A stretch of DNA of 64,000 bases, taken from Haliangium sp963772315. Lineage in GTDB: Bacteria; Myxococcota_A; Polyangia; Haliangiales; Haliangiaceae. The stretch covers positions 992,001-1,056,000 of the forward strand of contig CAVYWJ010000001.1 in the NCBI GenBank assembly GCA_963772315.1. Reading direction: 5' to 3'. Made by a program: the position numbers and the translations under genes. The notes beneath the pieces are model-generated. The model made no database searches. It had not been told where the DNA came from and worked only from the letters and a program-made list of their open reading frames with translations. Shown piece after piece: positions 19,365 through 31,463 of the stretch (the stretch's first letter is position 1; every line of letters starts with the position of its first letter).

Positions 19365-20096
19365 ATGACAAAGACATCCCTTTCCATCGTGCTCATCGCG
19401 CTTGGTGCTGGCACAGCCGTGGCAGAACCGCTCGATCCGCTGTGCGAGGGCAAATCCATGGACGTCATCCGTGAGACCTTCAGCGGCGGGAGCGAGGCCG
19501 GCTGGGGCTTCGACTGCGCCACCGAGTTCGTCGCCGGCACTGGAGGCAATCCCGACGCATTCCTGCGTATCCAGGAGCTGGATACGTTCGCCCCCTGGGG
19601 CAGAACCTGCAGCAGCGCGCTCGCGCCATACAACGGCAATTATCGCGAGAAGGGCGTAGCCGCGGTATCCGCTGATTTCAAGACCTTCTCTGTAAGCCTG
19701 ACCACCGAGGAGCGCCCCTTGAGCCTGCTGCTGGTCCATCACTCCGGCACCCCGGCGGACACCAGCGATGATCTGTACGTCTATTATGTCGGCGAGGTGA
19801 ACATACCCTCACCCGGGAATCAAAACCGCGGCGGCTGGGGGCACTACCAGTTCGACGTCCCGTCCAGCAGCCCCATCCTGCCGCGCACGCGCTCGCCGGG
19901 CGACGGAGCGCCCGGCTGGGTGGCCGCCGTCGGCGAGGTATTCAACCCTGCCGTGGACCCCGATGCGGTCTGGAACACGGTGATCCAGAATGTCGACGAA
20001 GTGATCTTCTGGTGGCACGACCCCCGCTACTTCGCCATCCTGCAGAGCTGGGACATCGGCATGGACAATCCCGCGCTGATCACGTGTGCAGACTGA
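19365..20096 (+). CDS. Secreted protein, possible laminin-B-like beta-sandwich
   Basis: This 243-residue protein has a classical signal peptide (cleavage likely after AVA at residue 20). The mature chain begins by describing a beta-rich domain: GWGFDCATEF, GNPDAFLRIQE, then YNGNYREKGVAAVSADF, a pattern reminiscent of laminin-B-like domains in secreted bacterial proteins. It ends with EVIFWWHDPR and DNPALITC. Three cysteines could form disulfides. AGAGGA precedes the ATG at 8 nt. The function is unknown; adhesion or glycan binding is only a guess. Confidence 0.8.
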   Translation: MTKTSLSIVLIALGAGTAVAEPLDPLCEGKSMDVIRETFSGGSEAGWGFDCATEFVAGTGGNPDAFLRIQELDTFAPWGRTCSSALAPYNGNYREKGVAAVSADFKTFSVSLTTEERPLSLLLVHHSGTPADTSDDLYVYYVGEVNIPSPGNQNRGGWGHYQFDVPSSSPILPRTRSPGDGAPGWVAAVGEVFNPAVDPDAVWNTVIQNVDEVIFWWHDPRYFAILQSWDIGMDNPALITCAD

Positions 20097-20248
20097 GGTG
20101 ACTCTGGCGAGCGCATGTGGCGGTCAAATTGCCACGCTAGTCCCTGTGCGCACGGCGCCGCGTGGCACGGCTCGAAGCGCCCCGGCGTCCTTGTGCGCTG
20201 TGCGTCACAGGATCGGGGCACACAGCGCCCCGTGGCGTGCGCAGGCGC

Positions 20249-21424
20249 TCAGGGCTGCTCGTACTGATAGGTCCCGCCCTTCCACACGTAGACCACGTAG
20301 CCGGGGGCCTTGACGTCACCCTTCTCGTCGAAGCTGATGGGGCCCAGCACGGTGTCGAACTCCTTCTCGCGCAGCGCCTTGATGACCGGCTCGAGCGCTA
20401 CGGTGCCGGCGTGGGTCGCGGCCTGCGCCCAGGCCTGGATCGCGCCGTAGCTGTAGAGCACGTAGCCCTCGGGCTCGATGCTCTTCTCACGGAACGCCGC
20501 CACCACCGGGGTCGCCTTGGGGTTCTTGCGCGGATCCGGGCTGAACGTCATCAGCGTGCCCTCGCCCGCATCGCCGGTGATCGACCAGTACTCCTCGGTG
20601 GTCAGGGCGTCGCCTGACATCAGCACCGTGCTCATGCCCTGCTCGCGCATCTGGCGCACGATGAGGCCGGCCTCGGTGTGGTAGCCGCCGACGTAGAGCA
20701 CGTCGATGTTGTTCTGCTTGAGCTTGGAGACCAGCGCCGTGTAGTCCTTCTCGCCCGCGGTGTATGCCTCGTACATAGCCGGCTGCACGCCGAGCCCCTC
20801 CAGGCTCTTCTTGGTCTCGTCGGCCAGACCCTGGCCATAGGCGGTCTTGTCGTGGATGACGGCGATCTTCTTGTCGCGATAGCGATCGGCCAGGAACTTG
20901 GCCGCCACACTGCCCTGCTGATCGTCCCGGCCGCACACGCGGAAGACGTTGTCGCCGCCTTCCTCGGTCAGCTTGGGATTGGTGGAGCCGGGCGAGATCA
21001 TGAGCACGCCCTCTTCCTCGTACACCTTGGCCGCCGGGATCGAGGACCCCGAGCACCAGTGGCCATCGATGAGCACCGCGCCCTTCTGGACCATCTGGTT
21101 GGCCACGGCCACGGCCTGCTTGGGATCGCATGCATCGTCGCCGACCTCGAGCACGAGCTGCCGGCCGAGCACGCCGCCAGCCGCGTTGATGTCGGCCACG
21201 GCCTGCTTGGCGCCTGCGGCCATCTGCTGCCCGAACGAGGCGTACTGACCGGTCATGGGACCGGCCACGGCGATGATGATCGGCTCGCCGGGCTTGGCCG
21301 CTTGCTGCTCCTGGGTCGGCGGTTCCTTGTCACCGCTGGCGCCGTCCTTCTTGCAGCCCATGCTCGTGAGCGAGAGCAGCAGCGCGGCTGCCCAGATCGT
21401 GCGAGTGCTTGCGCGTCGGTTCAT
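20249..21424 (-). CDS. livK: Branched-chain amino acid ABC transporter, substrate-binding lipoprotein
   Basis: This 391-residue periplasmic binding protein belongs to the Leu/Ile/Val family. A lipobox (TSMGC, Cys24) is followed by IIIAVAGPMTGQYASFGQQM, GAKQAVADINAAGG and later VIHDKTAYGQGLADE, all typical of type I LivJ/LivK binding folds. It is the last gene of the Liv operon; its ATG overlaps the stop of the small membrane protein by 4 bp. The position of the binding-protein gene at the 3' end is less common, and the ligand could be amino acids, urea or related amides. Confidence 0.93.
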   Translation of the reverse strand: MNRRASTRTIWAAALLLSLTSMGCKKDGASGDKEPPTQEQQAAKPGEPIIIAVAGPMTGQYASFGQQMAAGAKQAVADINAAGGVLGRQLVLEVGDDACDPKQAVAVANQMVQKGAVLIDGHWCSGSSIPAAKVYEEEGVLMISPGSTNPKLTEEGGDNVFRVCGRDDQQGSVAAKFLADRYRDKKIAVIHDKTAYGQGLADETKKSLEGLGVQPAMYEAYTAGEKDYTALVSKLKQNNIDVLYVGGYHTEAGLIVRQMREQGMSTVLMSGDALTTEEYWSITGDAGEGTLMTFSPDPRKNPKATPVVAAFREKSIEPEGYVLYSYGAIQAWAQAATHAGTVALEPVIKALREKEFDTVLGPISFDEKGDVKAPGYVVYVWKGGTYQYEQP

Positions 21425-21782
21425 GTCTCTTTCCTCTCCATCTTCTCTGCTCGTTCGCGCCAGCCCAGGAGCCCGTCGGGCTCGTAGAGCCAGGGGTACT
21501 GACGAACCATATACCGTGCACGCGTCCGCTGATACGAGAGCAGGGCGATCGCCGTGAGCACGGCAGCACTGATGAGATAACCGGCTCCGTGCAGGAGCAC
21601 GCCGTCGAACAGCGCGAAGGTGACGAAGCGAGCGCCGCCGGCGAGCAGGCACATGTAGAAGACCACCAGCCAGCGCGGCCGCCAGTGCAGCGACATCGCG
21701 TGGCCGGCTTGAAAGGCAGCGCCGCCGGCGAGCACGAGCGTCACCCCGATGAACACCGGCAAGGTGGTGCCAAGGGCGTCGA

Positions 21783-21786
<4 letters not shown>
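21421..21786 (-). CDS. Small membrane protein embedded in the Liv operon
   Basis: This 121-residue protein has about three membrane helices: LPVFIGVTLVLAGGAAFQAG, WLVVFYMCLLAGGARFVTF and GAGYLISAAVLTAIALLSY. A cytosolic basic tail ends in EKMERKET. It overlaps livF at its start and livK at its end by 4 bp each, so it is translationally coupled to the transporter. It is not a standard Liv component and no family is recognised. It may be an accessory subunit of the permease, by inference from position. Confidence 0.85.
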
Positions 21787-24798
<3,012 letters not shown>

Positions 24799-24802
24799 GG
24801 CG

Positions 24803-25717
<915 letters not shown>

Positions 25718-25776
25718 CGCGCTGGCGCGTAACCTACGATGAATCGGCGGGACGGGCCAAGTCTTGCGGACGTCCG

Positions 25777-25812
25777 AAGGTGCTGGCGAAGGTGCTCGCG
25801 AAGCTGCTGGCG
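25777..25812. repeat. Three imperfect 12-bp tandem repeats upstream of livH
   Basis: Three copies of a unit close to AAGGTGCTGGCG lie in the gap between livH and the CBS gene, with one change per later copy. The purpose is unknown; they lie 60-95 bp upstream of livH and could affect its expression. Confidence 0.5.
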
Positions 25813-25897
25813 AAGCCGGCACCGCAGACCGATCGTCCCGAGGGGCGAATGCGAAAAACGTGCCTGCAGGGCCCCCAGGCCCGCGAAATCTGCGCTG

Positions 25898-26305
25898 CTA
25901 TTGCGTGTCCTTCCACAGCCGCAGGAGCGCGCGCAGGGCATCCACCGTGGTGAAGATGCCCTGGACCTGGCCGCCTTTCACGACCACGGCCGAGCCGAGC
26001 TTGTAATCGGCCATGATCGCGGCCACCGCGTCCAGCGGCTCCTCGGGCGAGACCGTGTACGGCTCCTCGGCCATGGCATCCTCGACCGGGACCTCGTTGG
26101 GATCGACATCGCGCAAGGTCTCGATCAGGTGGAGATCGCGGATGCTCACCAGTCCGAGCAGCTTGCCGTTCTGCATGACGGGCAGGTGCCGGATATGATG
26201 CATGCGCATCAGCTCGTGGGCCCGGGCCAGCGGTTGATCGAACTCGATGGTGTGCGGCAGCGGCGTCATGAACTGGCCGATGCGCGGGATGATCTTCGTG
26301 CTCAT
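25898..26305 (-). CDS. CBS-domain pair protein
   Basis: This 135-residue cytosolic protein consists of two CBS motifs forming one Bateman module: FMTPLPHTIEFDQPL...HHIRHLPVMQNGKLLGLVSIRDL and AMAEEPYTVSPEEPL...SAVVVKGGQVQGIFTTVDAL (given as anchor segments). Such modules bind adenine nucleotides and act as energy sensors. Its start overlaps the stop of the universal stress protein gene by 4 bp, so the two are one operon, possibly continuing into the Liv genes. Confidence 0.9.
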   Translation of the reverse strand: MSTKIIPRIGQFMTPLPHTIEFDQPLARAHELMRMHHIRHLPVMQNGKLLGLVSIRDLHLIETLRDVDPNEVPVEDAMAEEPYTVSPEEPLDAVAAIMADYKLGSAVVVKGGQVQGIFTTVDALRALLRLWKDTQ

Positions 26306-27255
26306 GCTCGTGCCTCCTGTGACGCCGCCGCAGCGTGAACGGCCGGAGCGTTGCCGGGCCGGTGCACGACCAAGACCGGCGTCGATGCGTGCCGGACGAT
26401 CGCCTCGGCCACGCTGCCGAGCAGGAACCGGCGCAGGCCGCGCCTGCCGTGGCTGCCGACCACGGCCAGGTCGTAACGGTGGTGATCGTGCCATTCGATG
26501 ATGCCTTGCATGGGCTGCGCATCGATGGTGTGGAAGGCCAGCGACAGCCCGGGCCGCGTGTATCCGGCCACCAGCGGCTGGCCTTGGGCGTGTGCCTGCC
26601 GGGCGAGCGGCTCGGTCAGCTCGGCCAGGGCGCGTATCGGCGGAACATGGCCGAATGCGATCGCCGGGATGTACGAGCAGTGCAGGATGTCGATGCGCGC
26701 TCCGGGCGCGGCCAGCGCGATGGCCGCGCGCAGACCGGCCTCGGCCGTGGCCGAGAAGTCCATCGCCACCAGGATCTCGCCATATCCGCCTGCGGTCGGC
26801 CGCGTACCCGGCCGCGCGACCAGCACGTCGTGCCCGCTGAGCCGCACCACGCGCTCGGCCACGCTGCCGAGCAGCAGCCGCTTCATGCCCGTGCGTCCGT
26901 GGGTGCCCACGATGACGAGGTCGGCGTCGGACTCGGTGGCGGCCTTGCAGATGCCTCGATCTGGGAGGTCATCGACGATCATGGCCGAGACATCGACTCC
27001 CTCGTCCACGCAGCGCGCGCACAGCTCGGCCAGCCGGCGGCGGTCTTCGGCCAGGTATCCCTTCAGGATGCGTTCGTACTCCGTGAACATCGGCAGGATG
27101 CCGTCGGGCACGCTGTCGGGCCGCTGCGGCGTCACGCCCACGTACACAAGCACCAGGCGGGCGTCCGTGTGACGGGCGATGTCGAGCGCGTGCTCGAGCG
27201 CGACACGGGACGGCTGGGAGAAATCCACGCCTACGAGAATGGTCGAGAGCTTCAT
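26302..27255 (-). CDS. Tandem universal stress protein
   Basis: This 317-residue protein has two UspA domains. The first begins TILVGVDFSQPS and ends with the ATP-binding motif GTHGRTGMKRLLLGSVAE. The second begins EILVAMDFSATAE and ends with GSHGRRGLRRFLLGSVAE. Both G-2x-G-9x-G(S/T) motifs are intact, so both domains may bind ATP. The ATG at 27255 matches the family start. It is coupled to the CBS protein, and both likely respond to energy or stress state. Confidence 0.93.
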   Translation of the reverse strand: MKLSTILVGVDFSQPSRVALEHALDIARHTDARLVLVYVGVTPQRPDSVPDGILPMFTEYERILKGYLAEDRRRLAELCARCVDEGVDVSAMIVDDLPDRGICKAATESDADLVIVGTHGRTGMKRLLLGSVAERVVRLSGHDVLVARPGTRPTAGGYGEILVAMDFSATAEAGLRAAIALAAPGARIDILHCSYIPAIAFGHVPPIRALAELTEPLARQAHAQGQPLVAGYTRPGLSLAFHTIDAQPMQGIIEWHDHHRYDLAVVGSHGRRGLRRFLLGSVAEAIVRHASTPVLVVHRPGNAPAVHAAAASQEARA

Positions 27256-27446
27256 GGGTACCTGCCGGTACGGACTGATTGTGCAAGGCGCGAGCCAGCC
27301 CCGCCCTGGCAGGAGCACGGGCGGCGACAGGGCAGGCGTCCCGAAGCTAGGGGGGGCCACAGCGGCGGCCGACACCCGGCAGGCGGCACCAAAAAGTGAC
27401 GTGACCCGTCAACCTTTGCTAAAAAGCGAAGTATATCAAGGGTGCT

Positions 27447-27523
<77 letters not shown>

Positions 27524-27639
27524 GTTTTCGGCCAGTTTCGATCCGCTCCGCTGCATGCGCCAAACTGGTCATGCGACGAGGCAGGAGCCAGGCCGCGGGT
27601 CGTTCGCAGTCCCTACAAAGAGGCTGAGGCTGACCGCGA

Positions 27640-27893
27640 TTTCCGAACGCCGCCCGCAGTTCCCGAACGCCGCCCGCAGTTCCCGAACGCCGCCCGCAGT
27701 TCCCGATTGCCGCCCGCAGTTCCCGAAAGGCCGCCGTCGGTTCCAGATTTCGGGACCGCAGTTCCCGAAAGGCCGCCGTCGGTTCCTGATTCCGGGACCG
27801 CAGTTCCCCATAGGCCGCCGTCAGTTCCGATAGGCCGCCGTCAGTGCCAAGATCCCGGACTGCAGTCCCGAAACACTGGACGGCGGTTCCGAA
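27640..27893. repeat. GC-rich minisatellite after tRNA-His
   Basis: The block starts with four near-identical 20-bp units of the type TTCCCGAACGCCGCCCGCAG. It then changes to two copies of a 42-bp higher-order unit (about 27721-27804) in which the motif appears in both orientations (TTCCCGAAAGG... and ...TTCGGGACC). It decays into single variants up to about 27893. The inverted copies could form hairpins. It is not a CRISPR array: units abut without unique spacers. I see no gene in it. Confidence 0.85.
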
Positions 27894-27959
27894 AACGACT
27901 CTTCTGGTCACCGGCCGACGTGATCGAGGCCGGTACCGGCACGCTCGCCAGCAGGCGCG

Positions 27960-29270
27960 TCACTCCAGGAGCAGATCGATCGCGACAGAGCCGTGGCCGG
28001 TCTCGGTGCAGAGTCCTCCTTGCTTGCTGGTCTGATTACTGCCGGCGTTGAAGGAGCCGCCGCCACCCGCGACCCAGCCGGCGCCGCCGCCCGAGTAACC
28101 GCCGCCGCCACCGCCGCCGTCGCAGCCGTCACCGGAGCCGCCGCCGCCGAAGCCGCCGTGGGCCGGCTCGCCGCAGTAACCGTAGCCGAAGCCGCCGGCG
28201 CCGCCGCCCTGGTACGAGCGACCGCCCTCGCCAAATTCCTCGTCGCTGGCGCCCGTGCCATGGAAGCCGGCGCCGCCCGAGCCCCAGTACTCGCTGCTGC
28301 TGCCGCCCTGGCCGCCGCTGCCGCCGGCCACGTAGTAATTGGTGTAGTTCGCGCTCAGGGCGCCGGCTACGCCGTTCACGAGCGGACTGCCCGTCCGTCC
28401 GTTCTGGGACGCATCGGCACGCACGCCGCCGCCGCCACCGCTGACGATCAGCGGCAAGCCGGTGCGGACCACGAACGAGCCACCGCCGCCATCGCCGCTG
28501 TAATCGGTCGAGGTCCCCTTCTGGCCGACCAGGATATCGAGCACGTCGCCCTCCTGCAGGTCGAAGTCACCGCCGAGGCTCGCGCCGCATCCACCCAGGG
28601 CGCTGCTCGATGTTGCATGGCCGCCCTGCGCGCCGGTGGCGTGGATGCGATAGCGACCGGTCGCGGGCGCGGCCCAGGCTCACGTACTGCGCAGGCAGCG
28701 ATATCGACAAGCGGTGTTCCGTTTGCCGTGGTCACGTGTGCGATCCCGGACAACTGGACATTGCCATGCGGCACCATGGCAACCCAGTCGGTCACCGAGG
28801 TGGCGGTCGCGCCAGCAACCGGTGCCTTGTAGGTTTCTGCAGCGTAGGTTTCCGGAGCCTGGCTGGCATTCCCGCGCAGCTCATAACCACGAATGACTCC
28901 CCCGTGATCTGGAGGGGCGCGGTGACGCGCCTGGCTTCATACGAGAAGTTTACCGTGGTCGGCCCCACGTCCGCATTCACGGACACCTCGTTGTTGCGCT
29001 GCACCTGCAAGCGAGAAGAGCTCGTGCCGGGGTGATTGAAATAGAACCATGCCCGCGGCCGGTACCCTTGGCCATCGTCAACCGTCAGCGAATAGCTGCC
29101 AGCCGTGAACGTCTGCTCGGCGGAGAGCCCGCTCGCGGGGGAGTACGCATAGATCTGATAGCTGGTGACAGCCTCCCCGGTGACGGTTGCCGTGCCGGTG
29201 ATCACCGCGGGGTCGAGCACGATCACGTCGGTCAGCGACCAGCGGCGTGCGCGTTCGCTGCCGGAGGGGA
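27960..29270 (-). pseudogene. Glycine-rich surface protein, frameshifted
   Basis: Three reading frames on the minus strand together form one recognisable protein. The first (from about 29252) starts SLTDVIVLDPAVITGTATVTG and runs to LQITGES. It shifts near a run of five C at 28899-28903 into GYELRGNASQAPETYAAETYK and DWVAMVPHGNVQLSG. A second shift near 28680 leads into APATGRYRIHATGAQGG and a long Gly-rich tail (GGGGGGGYSGGG) ending in GHGSVAIDLLLE. The W/P-TG-Y-x-I-x-A-x-GAQGG pattern is typical of secreted glycine-rich proteins. Each shift is explained by one missing base. The 5' end is unclear and no signal peptide is visible. This may be a true pseudogene, a phase-variable gene or sequencing error. 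Confidence 0.65.
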
Positions 29271-29518
29271 CTCTACGTGCCGTCAGGGCCGAGCACCAAG
29301 GGCTCGACCGCTGGGACCGCGCGCGCGAGCCATGAGCTCGACACGGCCCCGTGCCGCATCCGTGGGCTTGTCTCAGGGGCGTCGCAGGCGCGGCGCTCGC
29401 GCTGCGAGGCCCGCCGGCCTTCGCGTGGTGCCTGGGCAACCCGGGCTGTCAGGAGCGCAGGCCACGAAGCCGAGCCTGGCGAGCGCCGCAGCCGACTGGC
29501 CGCGGCCTGGCGCTCTAG

Positions 29519-31463
29519 GTGGCTGGTGCTTAGAGCCGGGTTGGGAGGAGCCTGGGTTTGAACAGGGGTCGATCTTGGCCGGCGAAGCTCAGCCGAAGAT
29601 GGTCGTGAATCAGGGCGGAAGCGGCCGTTGCAGGGTGCGAGAACGGGTTTGGAGCCTGCCGGAGCGGCCCCAGGGCTGCCCCAGCCTCATGAGGCGGCCG
29701 GGGAGGCGGTGGGAACTCGGGGCGCGTTGAGAAATCGCGCCAGTCGCTGCAGGTTGGCCGCAGCGGCGAGCAAGGCGAAGTCCCAGGCGATGCGGATCAC
29801 ACCTCGCAGGCGAGCCCGTCGGCCTCCGTGCTTGCGCCGCATCAGGTGGGCCAGCTTGCGTTCGACCTTGGGTCGTGTCGCCCGGTAACGTTCTTGCCAG
29901 GCAGGATCGGAGCGTTGTTGCTGGCGGGCGCGCGCCAGTAATGATTCGTGAGGATGGATCCGAATCGTGCGCCCCTCTCGGCTGTCCGTGCACTGGGCGC
30001 GTAGCGGGCACTGGCTGCAATGAGCGCCAAATCGAGCAAGAGCAGAGTTGCCTTGGAAGCGGATGGGAACGGTGTGCTGCGCGGGGCAGGTCACCGTGGC
30101 TTGCGCGAGATCGATGGAGAAGCTGTCCTTGGAGAGCTTTCCCTGGGGCGCCGCCGGTGGCTGCACCTTCACGTAAGCCGTGACCGCGTGTTCGTCCAGG
30201 TGGGCCAGGATCTCGCCCGCGCCGTAGGCAGAGTCGCCGTAGACTTCGAGGGAGGCAGACTCGTGGACGACGGCAACCGCAGGTGGCTCGTCACCCTCGA
30301 GGTGTGCTGGCTCGGTATTCGGGTGAGAGCTCGAACCGGTGACATCGACCGGTTCATCTCCAGACCCAGTCTCGGCATCGACCGAAGGCTTCCCCGATGA
30401 TTCCTTGCTGGCTGGCAGGGCTTCGGCAAGCAGCTCCTTGGCCACGCTGCCATCTCCCGCATTGCCAGGAGTCACGGCCGTCGCGGTGATGATCTCGCTG
30501 TCGGGGTCGATGCTGATGTGGCCCTTGTAGCCATCGAACCCGCGCGCCGAGGTCTTGTGGCCATGGCGCGCTTCGGGATCCACGGTCGAGATCACACGGT
30601 CCTTCGCAACCCGCCGGGCAATCCGAAATCGTCCGTCCTCCGTGCTTTCGATATCCTGCCCCACCACGGTCGCCAGGAGCTCGCTGGCCTGGCGCACCTC
30701 GCCGCTCAGCAGCCGGTCATCGAGCGCGGCCAGCACGGCGTAGGCGTCCCGGCACAGCTCATCGACCAGCTGGTCTCGGGCCTTCTTATCCGTCCAGTCA
30801 CATGCTGGCTTGCCTGCCGACACGTAGTCGTCGTCTCGCCGGAGCACCCCGCGCAGCTCGGCCTGCAGCGGCTCGCCGGCAACTCGCAAGAGTCCCCGGA
30901 GCGCCGCCCGGATCATGGTCACCGTGTCCTGCGTCGCCACCGCATCGTAGAGCGGCGTCGAGTCCAGCACCCGCTTCCGCCCCAGCATCCCAGCATCCCG
31001 CGCCGCCTCCAGGGCCACTTCGAAGATTCGACCGGGCCGCGCCGATCTTTGCAGCTTGGCCCGCATCCTCACCAGCACCGTGTGCACGAACCCGGCGTGA
31101 TCGAACGACAAGCCCCCGGCTGCGTACTTCCACCGCAGGTCATCCGCAAACCGCTCCACCGCCTCGCGATCCGACAGCCCTTCCAGCCGCTGCAGCACCA
31201 TCACCACCGCCACGATCTGCGGCGGTATCGATTCCCGCCCGATGTCCTCGAACAGATCCGCGAACATCTCGTCGGGGAACAGCCGATGGCAATGCTCGTG
31301 CAGGAGTCGGTAGATCGACGTCGGACCCAGCTTCAGTCTGCAATAGTCCACCGTCGAGGAGAACAGATCCCCATGCTTGGGCGCACGACCCATCGTCATG
31401 CTCCCTTCCTAACCCGCCTCCTCGCACCGGGCAATCCGGACCCGCACGAAAAGCACCAGTCAC
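29519..31463 (-). mobile_element. IS1182-type insertion sequence, complete
   Basis: The element is about 1945 bp. Its ends are imperfect inverted repeats: GTGGCTGGTGCTT on the left and GTGACTGGTGCTT on the complementary right, identical at 12 of 13 positions. Both ends are bordered by CTAG (29515-29518 and 31464-31467), consistent with a 4-bp target duplication or a palindromic target. It carries one full-length transposase gene, so it may still be active. The right CTAG contains the stop codon of the flanking HEAT-repeat gene. Confidence 0.85.
29687..31399 (-). CDS. IS1182-family transposase
   Basis: This 570-residue DDE transposase has an N-terminal DUF772-like domain (PDEMFADLFEDIGRESIPPQIVAVVMVLQRLEGLSDREAV in short: FADLFE, PPQIVAVVMVLQ, GLSDREAVE), then RKRVLDSTPLYDAV with the first catalytic Asp, DRVISTVDPEARHGHKT, and YGDSAYGAGE with the second. 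A cysteine cluster CSQCPLRAQC precedes the C-terminal RRKHGGRRARLRG segment. Length fits the family. The gene starts 64 bp inside the right end of the element. Confidence 0.94.
   Translation of the reverse strand: MTMGRAPKHGDLFSSTVDYCRLKLGPTSIYRLLHEHCHRLFPDEMFADLFEDIGRESIPPQIVAVVMVLQRLEGLSDREAVERFADDLRWKYAAGGLSFDHAGFVHTVLVRMRAKLQRSARPGRIFEVALEAARDAGMLGRKRVLDSTPLYDAVATQDTVTMIRAALRGLLRVAGEPLQAELRGVLRRDDDYVSAGKPACDWTDKKARDQLVDELCRDAYAVLAALDDRLLSGEVRQASELLATVVGQDIESTEDGRFRIARRVAKDRVISTVDPEARHGHKTSARGFDGYKGHISIDPDSEIITATAVTPGNAGDGSVAKELLAEALPASKESSGKPSVDAETGSGDEPVDVTGSSSHPNTEPAHLEGDEPPAVAVVHESASLEVYGDSAYGAGEILAHLDEHAVTAYVKVQPPAAPQGKLSKDSFSIDLAQATVTCPAQHTVPIRFQGNSALARFGAHCSQCPLRAQCTDSREGRTIRIHPHESLLARARQQQRSDPAWQERYRATRPKVERKLAHLMRRKHGGRRARLRGVIRIAWDFALLAAAANLQRLARFLNAPRVPTASPAAS

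Noticed and set aside
27640..27893. CRISPR array
   Set aside because: Units follow each other directly and also occur inverted; there are no unique spacers of constant length and no cas genes.
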